64,000 nt of DNA, taken from assembly GCA_016719635.1 (NCBI GenBank), contig JADJYT010000002.1:62001-126000 (forward strand), written 5' to 3'. This document shows, piece after piece, positions 1 through 8,226 of this stretch. This DNA is from Sphingobacteriales bacterium (lineage in GTDB: Bacteria > Bacteroidota > Bacteroidia > Chitinophagales > JADIYW01). How positions within the stretch are numbered: the stretch's first letter is position 1; each line of letters opens with the position of its first letter. Position numbers and translations under genes: made by a program. The notes beneath the pieces are model-generated. The model made no database searches, was not told where the DNA came from, and saw only the letters and a program-made list of their open reading frames with translations.

Positions 1-590
1 GTCATACCTACAATGCGTTCATCCGCTGCCGTTAAGGCCGATGGGATTTCAAACGAACGGAGTAACTGAATGGGCGAAAACGCATCACCCGGGATAGCAT
101 CGCCGTATGCATACAGCCTGGTTCCTCTTGGCGTATAAAAGATATTATCCTTATCAATCAACGTATAAGCGCCGCTGGTAGATGCATCAACAGAAAAAAC
201 AGAGCCGACCGATACATCTTCTTTTTCTTTATATGCGATGATATCAAAACCGTTCCCGGTATCAATCGCTTTCACCACATGTGAGGCATTTCCACCCCAC
301 AGTACTCTGTTGCCACTCGGATAAATACCCGAAATGGCAATGGTAATCATACCGGGTGTTCCGGACTGGTATTTTTTATAAATTTCACCTTCAGCGGTTG
401 ATGGGCCATTATATGGAGATGAAGCCTGCGCATAAGGATTGCAATGCGTAATGGGCCAGGGCGAGTCCGCCAAAAAATTATTTTCAGGCGGTTCGTCCAC
501 AAACGGGTTAGCTGTATTTTGAATGACATCCTTTCTGCAGGCTGCTGCACAAAAAAAAAGAAACACCATTACAACCCGTGCTTTTACCAT
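1..590 (-). CDS. Secreted lipoprotein, N-terminal part, runs off the left edge
   Basis: An open frame starts at ATG 590 and stays open to the window edge, giving about 196 residues with no stop. The first 18 residues form a lipoprotein signal (MVKARVVMVFLFFCAAAC), with the lipobox cysteine followed by RKD, so the product should be exported and lipid-anchored. The rest is rich in Gly, Ser, Asp and short beta-type segments such as ISGIYPSGNRVLWGG and KAIDTGNGFDIIAYKE. That texture suits a beta-propeller or similar all-beta domain, but I recognise no specific family. The gene is divergent from ftsK; the 126-base gap between them must hold both promoters. The existence of the gene is well supported. 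Its function is unknown. Confidence 0.8.
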   Translation of the reverse strand, partial: MVKARVVMVFLFFCAAACRKDVIQNTANPFVDEPPENNFLADSPWPITHCNPYAQASSPYNGPSTAEGEIYKKYQSGTPGMITIAISGIYPSGNRVLWGGNASHVVKAIDTGNGFDIIAYKEKEDVSVGSVFSVDASTSGAYTLIDKDNIFYTPRGTRLYAYGDAIPGDAFSPIQLLRSFEIPSALTAADERIVGM

Positions 591-704
591 ACTCAAAGCT
601 AAGAAAAATTTAAATGCGATTTTTTTAACTTGTCCATTAAATCAGCATCTTAAGTTATCAATATTTGTGCATTATACTTTTTACCTGACATACCCCTATC
701 CGCT

Positions 705-712
705 TATCTTTG
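705..712 (+). promoter_or_regulatory. -7 promoter box of ftsK
   Basis: TATCTTTG matches the Bacteroidota -7 consensus TAnnTTTG exactly and ends only four bases before the ftsK ATG. No clear TTG is found at the usual -33 distance. If the box is used, transcription would begin at or within a base or two of the start codon, making a leaderless mRNA. Confidence 0.5.
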
Positions 713-716
713 TTTT

Positions 717-3251
717 ATGGCTGAAGACGTTGTAAAAGAGAAAGCAAAACGTGCAAAAAAAAAGACAGTGGAAGAATCCGCAGACGAAGGTGTGCCCGCA
801 CCATTGATTGATGCGGAAACTGTGCAAACCGGAGTCGGTTTGTTTTTTCTGTTTATTGCCGTATTATTGTTTGTAGCATTCTGTTCCTATCTGTTCACCT
901 GGAAAGATGACCAGGATAAAGTGTTGAACTTCTCCTGGAAAATTATTTTCAGCAAGGAGGTCCTGGTACAGAACAGCATGGGCAGAATCGGTGCTTTATT
1001 AGCCCATATATTTTACTTCGATTTATTCGGAATTGCATCCTTCTTTTTGCCTTATCTGTTTTTTACCATAGGTGTTAATCTTACCTTTAAAGAGAAAATA
1101 TTTAAACCTGTCAAAATATTTTTCACCTCTCTTTTCTGGATCGTCTTTATATCTACGCTGGCATCATTTATTTTCCCGAATGCGTCTTTCCCTTTCGGCG
1201 GCGGATTAGGTGTCAATAATTACGAATGGCTTTCCACCTTAATGGGCAGGCTGGGGTTAGGAATTTTACTTGGTATCATCGGTTTTACGTTTTTAGGCTT
1301 CAATTTAAAAGACGCATATCAGAAATTCAATTCCTGGAAACAGCAATGGGAAGAACGCAGAAAAGAAATGGCCTTACATAGAAACGCTGATGATTCGGTC
1401 GATGAATTTTACAAGGAAGATGATTTGATAAATGAAGATGGATATGAAATGGAAAGTATCCTTCCGGAAGCAACCGAAAATCCGACTCCGCATTTTGAAG
1501 ATGAGACCTTTGAAATCCTGAGTGAAGAGCAGCCGGTGCATGAGCCGGAAGGCATAAAGATGGAACTGATAGAAAAAGAAACGGAGGAAGTTGAATTGGA
1601 GCAGCCGGTAATGCAGCCAACACCAAAAAAAGAAAAATTCACACTGGACCCCGACTTTGAAATTGAAGAAGTACAGGCTTTCGGCACTATTGATGAAAAC
1701 CTCGGTGTACCAAAGGATAAAGAACATTTTGGCCTGGATACAAATTTTGACCCTAGACTGGAATTATCCAAATACAAATTCCCATCCATCGATTTACTGG
1801 AAGAGCATGGCAGCGGACAGATAGAAATCAACAAGGAAGAATTAGAGCAAAATAAAAATCAAATCGTTCAAACCTTATTGAATTATAACATCGGCATCGA
1901 AAAAATAAAAGCGACGGTTGGCCCTACCGTCACCCTATATGAAATTGTACCTGAAAAAGGTGTCCGGATTTCTAAAATTAAAAATCTGGAAGACGATATC
2001 GCGCTGAGTCTGGCGGCATTAGGCATCCGTATCATTGCTCCGATACCCGGCAGAGGCACCATTGGCATTGAAGTACCCAACGTAAAGAAAAGCGTCGTTT
2101 CCATGCGTTCACTCATAGCCGGTGAAAAGTTTAAAAAATCAGACGCAGAACTTCCCATAGCATTGGGTAAAACCATTTCCAACGAGGATTTTGTCATTGA
2201 TCTGGCAAAAATGCCGCACTTGCTGATGGCTGGCGCAACCGGCCAGGGGAAATCTGTCGGATTAAATGCCATTCTTGTCTCATTACTGTATAAGAAACAT
2301 CCAGCAGAATTAAAATTCGTATTGGTGGACCCTAAAAAGGTGGAACTCACGCTGTACAAATTAATTGAAAACCATTATCTTGCCAAACTGCCGAATGAGA
2401 CGGATGCCATCATTACCGATAATAAAAAAGTAATCTATACCCTGAATGCCTTGTGCATAGAAATGGATACCCGTTATGAGCTGTTAAAGACGGCGCACGT
2501 CCGTCATATCAAAGAATACAATCAGAAGTTTTTAAACCGGCAACTGAACCCGAACAATGGCCACCGCTTTTTGCCCTACATCGTGCTGGTAGTGGATGAA
2601 TTTGCCGATTTGATGATGACCGCCGGCAAAGAGGTGGAAGCACCTATCGCCCGTCTGGCACAGTTAGCCCGTGCCATCGGCATCCATCTAGTGATCGCCA
2701 CGCAGCGCCCTTCCGTCAACATCATCACCGGAACGATAAAAGCGAACTTTCCGGGCCGGATAGCCTTTAAGGTAACGGCAAAAGTAGATTCCAGGACCAT
2801 TCTGGATGCCGGAGGAGCAGACCAGCTTATTGGCCGCGGTGATATGCTGCTATCTCAAAGCGGGGAAATCACCCGATTGCAGTGTCCGTTCGTAGATACA
2901 CCGGAAGTGGAGCATATTGCCAAATTCATAGGTGACCAGAAAGGATTTCCAACGCCTTATGAATTACCGGAATACATAGACCCTAAAGAGGCCGCCAATG
3001 GCGACCGTGCATTAGATATGGGTGAACGGGATGAATTGTTTGAGGAGGCGGCAAGGCTAATCGTCAGAAATCAGATAGGCTCTACGTCCCTGATTCAACG
3101 AAAATTAGCTTTAGGTTATGCCCGTTCGGGCAGACTCATGGACCAGCTGGAAAATGCCGGCATCGTTGGTCCGAACCTCGGCAGCAAAGCCAGAGAGGTT
3201 TATATCAAAACCGAAGAAGAATTGGAACGGATTTTGCAGGATATTGCCTGA
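717..3251 (+). CDS. ftsK: DNA translocase FtsK/SpoIIIE family
   Basis: FtsK couples chromosome dimer resolution and segregation to septation, pumping DNA with a hexameric RecA-like motor anchored in the inner membrane. The 844-residue product has the family layout: four membrane segments at about residues 40-62, 100-125, 135-155 and 175-195, an acidic linker to about 370, then the motor. Walker A is GATGQGKS (about 506-513) and Walker B ends VVDEF (about 624-628). The last 65 residues form the winged-helix gamma domain (IQRKLALGYARSGRLMDQLE) that reads orienting DNA sequences. The linker is short compared with enterobacterial FtsK, as is usual in Bacteroidota. The ATG at 717 is the only sensible start. 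lolA follows in the same direction, with its own promoter. Confidence 0.97.
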   Translation: MAEDVVKEKAKRAKKKTVEESADEGVPAPLIDAETVQTGVGLFFLFIAVLLFVAFCSYLFTWKDDQDKVLNFSWKIIFSKEVLVQNSMGRIGALLAHIFYFDLFGIASFFLPYLFFTIGVNLTFKEKIFKPVKIFFTSLFWIVFISTLASFIFPNASFPFGGGLGVNNYEWLSTLMGRLGLGILLGIIGFTFLGFNLKDAYQKFNSWKQQWEERRKEMALHRNADDSVDEFYKEDDLINEDGYEMESILPEATENPTPHFEDETFEILSEEQPVHEPEGIKMELIEKETEEVELEQPVMQPTPKKEKFTLDPDFEIEEVQAFGTIDENLGVPKDKEHFGLDTNFDPRLELSKYKFPSIDLLEEHGSGQIEINKEELEQNKNQIVQTLLNYNIGIEKIKATVGPTVTLYEIVPEKGVRISKIKNLEDDIALSLAALGIRIIAPIPGRGTIGIEVPNVKKSVVSMRSLIAGEKFKKSDAELPIALGKTISNEDFVIDLAKMPHLLMAGATGQGKSVGLNAILVSLLYKKHPAELKFVLVDPKKVELTLYKLIENHYLAKLPNETDAIITDNKKVIYTLNALCIEMDTRYELLKTAHVRHIKEYNQKFLNRQLNPNNGHRFLPYIVLVVDEFADLMMTAGKEVEAPIARLAQLARAIGIHLVIATQRPSVNIITGTIKANFPGRIAFKVTAKVDSRTILDAGGADQLIGRGDMLLSQSGEITRLQCPFVDTPEVEHIAKFIGDQKGFPTPYELPEYIDPKEAANGDRALDMGERDELFEEAARLIVRNQIGSTSLIQRKLALGYARSGRLMDQLENAGIVGPNLGSKAREVYIKTEEELERILQDIA

Positions 3252-3269
3252 AAACTAAAATGGGACAGA

Positions 3270-3297
3270 TTGAAATAGCAAAAATCTATTACATTTG
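3270..3297 (+). promoter_or_regulatory. Promoter of lolA
   Basis: TTG at 3270-3272, a 17-base spacer and TACATTTG at 3290-3297 match the Bacteroidota -33/-7 promoter (TTG and TAnnTTTG). The transcript should start near 3301, about 45 bases before the chosen lolA ATG. The longer reading frame that begins at TTG 3295 starts inside this box and is therefore unlikely. Confidence 0.65.
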
Positions 3298-3345
3298 TGG
3301 CTGTTAACGTTTTCATACATTGATAAAGCGCGTAACAAAATCAGC

Positions 3346-4002
3346 ATGATTCAACTTTTTTCAATTTTTACTTTTTTATTGTCCCTACTCGGTTTTCAGA
3401 CGGGTGATAAACAACTGAATGACCCGAAAGCAAAAGTATTGCTGGATGCCGTCAGTAAAACCTACAGAAGTTTTTCATCCATTGAAGCGGAAATAGCATT
3501 AACGACGACCAACCCAGCTCAGAATAAAACAACCACACAAAACGGATATGTTTACCTGAAAGGTGAAAAATACAAAATGGTCATGGGAAAACAGGAAGTG
3601 TTTTGCGACAAACAGAGCGTCTGGACCTATCTGAAAGATATCAATGAAGTTCAGATCAATGATTATGAGGCAAACAAAGAAGATATCACCCCTTCCAATA
3701 TGTTTACCATTTATCAGAATGACTTCAATTATATGATGAATGGAGAGGAAGTCATTGACAAAACAAACTGTTCCGTTGTTGACCTTATGCCTAAAGATAA
3801 AAGCAAGCCGTTTTTTAAAGTTCGCATCTGGATTGACAAAAATGCAAAATACATAAAGCGGATGAAAGTGTTCGATAAGAACGGGACACATTACATATAT
3901 CAGGTCACCTCTTTTAACTCTAAAGCGAATTTAGAAGACAGTATCTTTAAATTTGACGCAGGCAAACACCCGGGAGTTCATATTGAAGACTTAAGAATGT
4001 AG
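3346..4002 (+). CDS. lolA: Outer-membrane lipoprotein carrier protein LolA
   Basis: LolA is the periplasmic chaperone that ferries lipoproteins from the LolCDE transporter to the outer membrane. The 218-residue product starts with a signal peptide (MIQLFSIFTFLLSLLGFQTG). It then shows the LolA pattern: an amphipathic helix (LLDAVSKTYRSFSSIEAEI), short beta strands with a YLKGEKYKM segment, and the C-terminal region IYQVTSFNSKANLEDSIFKF, typical of Bacteroidota LolA. The ftsK-lolA order is, as far as I recall, common in this phylum. The ATG at 3346 was preferred over TTG 3295 because the promoter box covers the latter. Confidence 0.85.
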   Translation: MIQLFSIFTFLLSLLGFQTGDKQLNDPKAKVLLDAVSKTYRSFSSIEAEIALTTTNPAQNKTTTQNGYVYLKGEKYKMVMGKQEVFCDKQSVWTYLKDINEVQINDYEANKEDITPSNMFTIYQNDFNYMMNGEEVIDKTNCSVVDLMPKDKSKPFFKVRIWIDKNAKYIKRMKVFDKNGTHYIYQVTSFNSKANLEDSIFKFDAGKHPGVHIEDLRM

Positions 4003-4068
4003 TACTGATTCTCTTATCTGCTTGTACTAACTTATGAAACTTTCTAACAGCATTTACAAATAAACTGC

Positions 4069-4461
4069 ATGAAAAAAAACGTAGCTCACTTAGGCGGAAT
4101 TTTTATCTACTCTGAAAATGCAAAAGCATTGGCAGAGTGGTATACTGAACAGTTGGGAATACCATTTGAATCAACAGATACCTGCCAGGCCTATTACACT
4201 TCTTATCATTATCCGGATAATGAAACAGGTAAAAAACATTACACGGCATTCTCTATTTTACAAAGCAAACATCGCCCACAACTTGAATTCCATGCCTTTT
4301 GCCTGAATCTGAGAGTTTATAACCTGGGGGAATTACATGCATCCCTCCAATCCAAAAATATTGCAATCAAAGCTATCGAATCGTATCCGGAAGGGAAATT
4401 TTCACAACTGACTGACCCGGAAAACAATCTGATAGAATTGTGGGAAGACACAGCAGTCTGA
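4069..4461 (+). CDS. Glyoxalase/bleomycin-resistance (VOC) superfamily protein
   Basis: The 130-residue protein has the paired beta-alpha-beta-beta-beta modules of the vicinal oxygen chelate fold. It opens with HLGGIFIYSENAKALAEWY, the usual first strand and helix, followed by LGIPFES. It ends with QLTDPENNLIELWED, where DPxxNxxEL is the typical metal-site strand with a glutamate ligand. VOC proteins include glyoxalases, dioxygenases and antibiotic-binding proteins, and the substrate cannot be told from sequence alone. It stands alone between lolA and a START-like gene, with about 70 bases upstream and 150 downstream. No operon partner points to a role. Confidence 0.8.
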   Translation: MKKNVAHLGGIFIYSENAKALAEWYTEQLGIPFESTDTCQAYYTSYHYPDNETGKKHYTAFSILQSKHRPQLEFHAFCLNLRVYNLGELHASLQSKNIAIKAIESYPEGKFSQLTDPENNLIELWEDTAV

Positions 4462-4611
4462 TGTCATATAGTAAACATTTCAAAGCCTTCTAAAATAAGA
4501 ATACCCTTTTCAAATACCCGATTCAAAATTATTTTTTTTATTTTTAGTTCGTTGTATTTCTAATCATTAAACTTTCAGCCATTTGGTTTGTTCTGACAAA
4601 AAATAAAAGAC

Positions 4612-5220
4612 ATGAGATTAGCTTTCTTTTTAATCGTATCCATTCTGTTTATCCACGAGTCCATAGCTTCTGCCGAAGAAAGCTGGAAACTGGAAAAAGA
4701 CAAGGATGGCATAAAGGTGTGGACCAGAAAGACACCCAACTCCCAGTTAAAAGAATATAAAGTATCCACTGTTATTAATACCACACCGGAAAAGCTGATT
4801 ACTTTCTTCAAAAATGTACCTCAATACGATAAATGGATGTTCAAGGCGGTACCCGGCAGTTCAAAAATCCTGAAAAAAATCAACGATAATGATTTTTACA
4901 CCTACCTCATCATTTCTGCTCCCCTTATAAAAAGCAGAGAGTCCATCTCTCATATGATCTTCAAAGAGCCTGATTCGAAAGGCAATATCATGATTAACTT
5001 TGAGGCGGCACCCAATCTGATACCATTGAACCAAAACTATGTAAGGATTCCCATGATGAAGGCTTATTTTAAAATCGATCCTCTGGAAAATGGAAAAGTA
5101 CAGCTGACACATCAGGCTTTCAGTTCTGCGGGAGGTACACTTCCGGAATTTCTTGTAAACATGGGTGCTGTGGATGCTCCGTTTTATATGTTTACAAGAA
5201 TAAAGGAAATCATTCAGTGA
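4612..5220 (+). CDS. Secreted START/SRPBCC-like lipid-binding domain protein
   Basis: The 202-residue product has a signal peptide (MRLAFFLIVSILFIHESIAS) and a single START-like domain. Supporting stretches are WKLEKDKDGIKVWTRK at the start, the ENxxKxxxFFKNVPQYDKWM-type helix and the SRESISH strand. START domains form a hydrophobic pocket for lipids or other apolar ligands. Bacterial secreted versions are poorly characterised. The gene ends tail-to-tail with aroA and the two stop regions overlap by seven bases. The ligand is unknown. Confidence 0.75.
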   Translation: MRLAFFLIVSILFIHESIASAEESWKLEKDKDGIKVWTRKTPNSQLKEYKVSTVINTTPEKLITFFKNVPQYDKWMFKAVPGSSKILKKINDNDFYTYLIISAPLIKSRESISHMIFKEPDSKGNIMINFEAAPNLIPLNQNYVRIPMMKAYFKIDPLENGKVQLTHQAFSSAGGTLPEFLVNMGAVDAPFYMFTRIKEIIQ

Positions 5221-6467
5221 CATTCTTTTATTTCAAACCCCAGCCTTCTCCAATCATTCCAAAACACCGGGTAAGATTTTGTCACCACCTCAGGTTCTTC
5301 AATGAATAATTCCCCCAACACAAGAGCCAGTGGTGCAAAAGCCATAGCCATTCGGTGATCATCGTATGTTAAAATTGTCGATGGTTGACGGTTGACGGCC
5401 GATGGTTGACTTATCATTAATTGCCAGTTATTATCATCCACTTCAACCAATGAACCTAATCCTGATTTTTGCAATTCCGAATCCAGTGCTGCAATCCTGT
5501 CCGTTTCTTTTATTCGCAATGTTTGCAAACCTTTGCAATGCAGTTCAACTCCAAGGCCTGCACAGAAGGTAATCACTGTTTGTGCCAAATCCGGGCATTC
5601 CAAAAAATCAAAAGAATAGCTCTTCAATGCCGGTTTAGAGACTTTTCTAAGCAGCACCTGATGTTCTGTATAGATTGTCTCTATTCCAAAATCAGCTGCA
5701 ATAGTAGCGATGACACTATCACCCTGGATCTGTTGGGAGGTAAGCCCGTCCAGTATTATCTCAGCCTCCTGAGCCAATATGGCTAAGGAATAGAAATAGG
5801 AGGCGGCACTCCAGTCTCCCTCTACAAAAAACGGCCTATCCTGATAGATACCGCTTTTGACATAAATCCTCTTGTCGTCAAATACTGTTTGTATGCCGAA
5901 ATACTCCATCATCCTCAAGGTCATTTTGATATATGGAACGGAAACAATCGTACCGGTTAATTCCAATTCCAGGCCTTCTTCCAGCGTCGGAGCAATTAAC
6001 AGTAAAGCGGTTATATATTGGGACGAGGTATCCGCCGGTAAGGTAATCCTGCCCCCTTTTAATTTTTGCCCTTTAATGCGTAATGGCGGAAGTCCTTCGT
6101 TGGTTTCATATGTAATATCGGCTCCTAATTGCCGCAAAACATCCACCAGGATTTTTACGGGACGCTGTCGCATACGTTCGCTGCCAGTCAGCACGACCTC
6201 TCTGCTTTGCTGTGTTGCCAGCAAAGCTGTCAGAAACCGGAAAGTGGTACCGCCGGCACCTGCATCCAGCACGGTATCTTTCGATTCCAGTATTCGCTGT
6301 AAAAAAACGGTATCATCCGCATTGGACAAATTATCCATTTTTATCGGATGATTGCACAACGCATTAATAATCAGCAAACGGTTACTGATACTTTTAGAGC
6401 CATTTAACCGAATGGAACCCTTAATAAAACCGGTGGCAGGCTTTTTTATACTATACAACAAAGACAT
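5214..6467 (-). CDS. aroA: 3-phosphoshikimate 1-carboxyvinyltransferase (EPSP synthase)
   Basis: AroA joins shikimate-3-phosphate and phosphoenolpyruvate in the sixth step of aromatic amino-acid synthesis, in the cytoplasm. The 417-residue product shows the family signatures: LNGSKSISNRLLIINAL near the N-terminus, DAGAGGTTFRFLTALLA (PEP site), DTSSQYITALLLIAP, RIKETDRIAAL and TYDDHRMAMAFAPLAL. Length is normal for the family. About twelve residues just before TYDDHRM (SQPSAVNRQPST, about 353-364) are encoded by a 21-base in-frame repeat that looks like an inserted genomic repeat (see separate entry). The start ATG at 6467 fits the conserved N-terminus. Confidence 0.96.
   Translation of the reverse strand: MSLLYSIKKPATGFIKGSIRLNGSKSISNRLLIINALCNHPIKMDNLSNADDTVFLQRILESKDTVLDAGAGGTTFRFLTALLATQQSREVVLTGSERMRQRPVKILVDVLRQLGADITYETNEGLPPLRIKGQKLKGGRITLPADTSSQYITALLLIAPTLEEGLELELTGTIVSVPYIKMTLRMMEYFGIQTVFDDKRIYVKSGIYQDRPFFVEGDWSAASYFYSLAILAQEAEIILDGLTSQQIQGDSVIATIAADFGIETIYTEHQVLLRKVSKPALKSYSFDFLECPDLAQTVITFCAGLGVELHCKGLQTLRIKETDRIAALDSELQKSGLGSLVEVDDNNWQLMISQPSAVNRQPSTILTYDDHRMAMAFAPLALVLGELFIEEPEVVTKSYPVFWNDWRRLGFEIKECH
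5380..5410. repeat. 21-base repeat built on GTTGAC, inside aroA
   Basis: The word gatggttgac occurs at 5380-5389 and 5401-5410, with another ggttgac at 5390-5396 between them. The period is 21 bases, so it keeps the aroA frame and encodes QPSAVNR then QPST. Multiples of seven of this GTTGAC-type word are known as intergenic repeats in environmental Bacteroidota. Here a copy lies within a coding region. Confidence 0.7.
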
Positions 6468-6533
6468 GATGCAATAGTACGAAGAATAATGAAAATACTA
6501 AAAACAACCATGTTGTATATTTTATCTTTTGTC

Positions 6534-6553
6534 ACTTTTTGATGGCAAAAAGT
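6534..6553. repeat. Short palindrome in the aroA upstream region
   Basis: ACTTTTTG at 6534-6541 and CAAAAAGT at 6546-6553 form an eight-base-pair stem with an ATGG loop. The surrounding 6468-6740 interval contains no gene that I can support. A second small palindrome, TAGACT-TTAG-AGTCTA, lies at 6721-6736 just past the stop of the 6741-6971 gene. It may be a weak terminator, although no T run follows it. Confidence 0.4.
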
Positions 6554-6740
6554 AACCAAAAACCATTTTCATTGTACTAAGGCAATTTGATTCTCCTTTC
6601 AATCGAAATCAAGCGCAGATAAAATCAGCACAAATGCTGAAAGCCATGCTTCGCTAATTTTACAGCATTGCTTCGTACAATAAAAACAAACCCGGTAGTT
6701 GGAAACAATGCAAATCAATTTAGACTTTAGAGTCTACAGA

Positions 6741-6971
6741 TTAATTCTCTTTGACATGAAATTTATCTTTGTTCTTTATCCACAGCAGGGCAATGGCTGC
6801 AACTAATACTATTGGGATACAAAGCATATATTCTATACCGTCATTAATGCTCTTTGCATATTGGGATGTCTGCACAGATCCTTTACACATGGCACATTGA
6901 GCTTGGGAAAGAAGCGAAACCCACACAAGTATTGTTGTAAAGAAGAATGGTATATATTTCCTGATTTGCAT
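6741..6971 (-). CDS. Small membrane protein with CxxC, linked to cytochrome oxidase loci
   Basis: The 76-residue product has an N-terminal signal or membrane segment (PFFFTTILVWVSLLSQA), then QCAMCKGS with a CxxC pair. A single C-terminal transmembrane helix (about 48-65) is followed by a basic tail. I recall small proteins of this shape (a CPMC or CAMC motif, then a helix) at the ends of cox gene clusters in Bacteroidota. A metal or redox role in oxidase assembly is possible but unproven. Here it is separated from the cluster by repeats and a pseudogene. It has its own perfect -7 box four bases before the ATG. Confidence 0.75.
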   Translation of the reverse strand: MQIRKYIPFFFTTILVWVSLLSQAQCAMCKGSVQTSQYAKSINDGIEYMLCIPIVLVAAIALLWIKNKDKFHVKEN

Positions 6972-6975
6972 TATA

Positions 6976-6983
6976 CAAAGTTA
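6976..6983 (-). promoter_or_regulatory. -7 box of the small CxxC membrane protein gene
   Basis: On the minus strand TAACTTTG matches TAnnTTTG exactly and ends four bases before the ATG at 6971. No good -33 TTG is visible. The spacing predicts a leaderless or nearly leaderless message. Confidence 0.5.
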
Positions 6984-7099
6984 ATAAGAAACTACAGATA
7001 CATGGTTAAGTTATTATTTTATTTAAATCTTAATACCGAATTAAGTTTTACGCAGAGTCCACAATGTGAGACTCTGGTGGGAAGGGAGAAAATGAGCAC

Positions 7100-7209
7100 C
7101 GTCATTCCGAATGGAGATAGGAATCCCGAATTGTATTTAGAAAGACCGGATTAGCAAGTGTTTTGCTTGTTCGTGATTTCTCTCCGTCGGCTGGCGGTTC
7201 GAAATGACG
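7100..7209. repeat. MITE-like inverted repeat (CGTCATT-type ends)
   Basis: CGTCATTCCGAA at 7100-7111 is mirrored by TTCGAAATGACG at 7198-7209. Smaller palindromes lie inside it (AGCAAG...CTTGCT around 7153-7170) and just after it (CACGGTTACCGTG at about 7222-7234). No open frame is supported in 6972-7300. The structure resembles non-autonomous palindromic repeats with CGTCATT ends that are scattered through many Bacteroidota genomes. Confidence 0.6.
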
Positions 7210-7254
7210 TGAAACGAATCGTGCCACGGTTACCGTGACGCGATGTTATATAAG

Positions 7255-7268
7255 TCCCCTTTAGGGGA
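7255..7268. repeat. TCCCC-TTTA-GGGGA hairpin downstream of the FISUMP pseudogene
   Basis: A five-base-pair G+C stem with a four-base loop, followed by a further TTTAGGGG copy (about 7269-7276). Read on the minus strand it lies about 33 bases past the pseudogene stop and could have been its terminator, but there is no T run. The same word is a common dispersed repeat in related genomes as I recall. Confidence 0.45.
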
Positions 7269-7300
7269 TTTAGGGGTAAATAAATCAAATATTAAAATAA

Positions 7301-7991
7301 TTAATCCCTGACACAACGGACGGAATAGCCATACGCCTTATTGTAGTTGTTTCTGTAAGCATCTGAACTACTGTAACTCAGACTGCGGTACCATGCATTG
7401 TTCGTAAAGTTCTCCGTAGAAGACCAAAAGATACCGTAGTACCCAATGACGTCGAATGTACCATTGTAGTACCGGTAACCCGCAGGAAGACCTGCAAAGC
7501 CGCTGGTGTTGGTATTGGTTATACCTGCATGAGGTGTCCATAAAGTGGTGCTTTTCATCTTATCCCCTGCTACAGATTCACCTCCTAAATGAGTGGTTAG
7601 TGTTGTCCATTCTGCATCGGTAGGTACATGCCAGCCCGCAGGGGCTAATTTCCCCGTGTTTACTGCATACCGTATAGCTTGCCGTAAGTCGTGTTGTTTG
7701 CTGCATTGTTATCATAAATGGCATATGCTCCGCTGGTAGTGGCTTCCCATGCTGCATCACTTAAACCTGTTGGTATGGCTGTCCATCATTGTACTTGCTG
7801 GTTTTTAAGTTTTCTTGCATCCAGCATTGTCCTCCTATACTTATTGTATTATATACATTTCCATCAATATCTGTAATGGTATCTCCACACTCAAATTGGG
7901 GTGTGGTGGTTTTTTTACAGGAAAAAATAATTATTGCAAGTGCAAAAATGATGAGGAATTTAACTTTCGTTTTTATAGTGTTTGTTTTTAT
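7301..7991 (-). pseudogene. FISUMP-domain lipoprotein, decayed
   Basis: Joined across frames, the minus strand encodes a lipoprotein signal (LIIFALAIIIFSC then KK) and a Fibrobacter-succinogenes major paralogous (FISUMP) domain. Recognisable pieces are DIDGNVYNTISIGGQCWMQE, YDNNAANNTTYGKLY, LAPAGWHVPTDAEWTTL and the ending AYGYSVRCVRD. Reading needs two repairs. One base is missing near 7779-7783 (GATGGACAGCC for an expected GGAACAGCC). About four bases are missing near 7674 (KLY, then YAVNTG, normally KLYNWYAV). The position where an ATG is expected (7989-7991) reads ATA, and no other start is in frame. The last third (7301-7558) is still open. The domain is typical of surface lipoproteins of unknown function. 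Confidence 0.85.
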
Positions 7992-8226
7992 GGTTAACTA
8001 ATAAAATGTTTATCGATTACTTTTTTATATGAATACAAAAAAAGCTATAAAAAATCGGAAAGAGGCTGACTTGTAAGGAAATTCGCTTATTGTTAGTTGT
8101 ACGCATGAATCTGAACAATCACAAAACCAATATACAAAAAAATGGATAGGGTACCAAATTTTCAAGATATTTTATTTCAAAATAATGGCAATAAACATTA
8201 GTTTTAGAATACCGTATTATTATGTG

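Noticed and set aside
347..550. Short open frame inside the left-edge lipoprotein gene, same strand, other frame
   Set aside because: It overlaps a longer frame with a clear lipoprotein signal and has no recognisable features.
1327..1834. Three antisense frames across the ftsK linker
   Set aside because: They mirror the acidic, repetitive linker of ftsK and show no domain, promoter or start context.
5380..5410. CRISPR-like array
   Set aside because: Only two or three 7-10 base units with a 21-base period, and inside a coding gene; no spacers or Cas genes.
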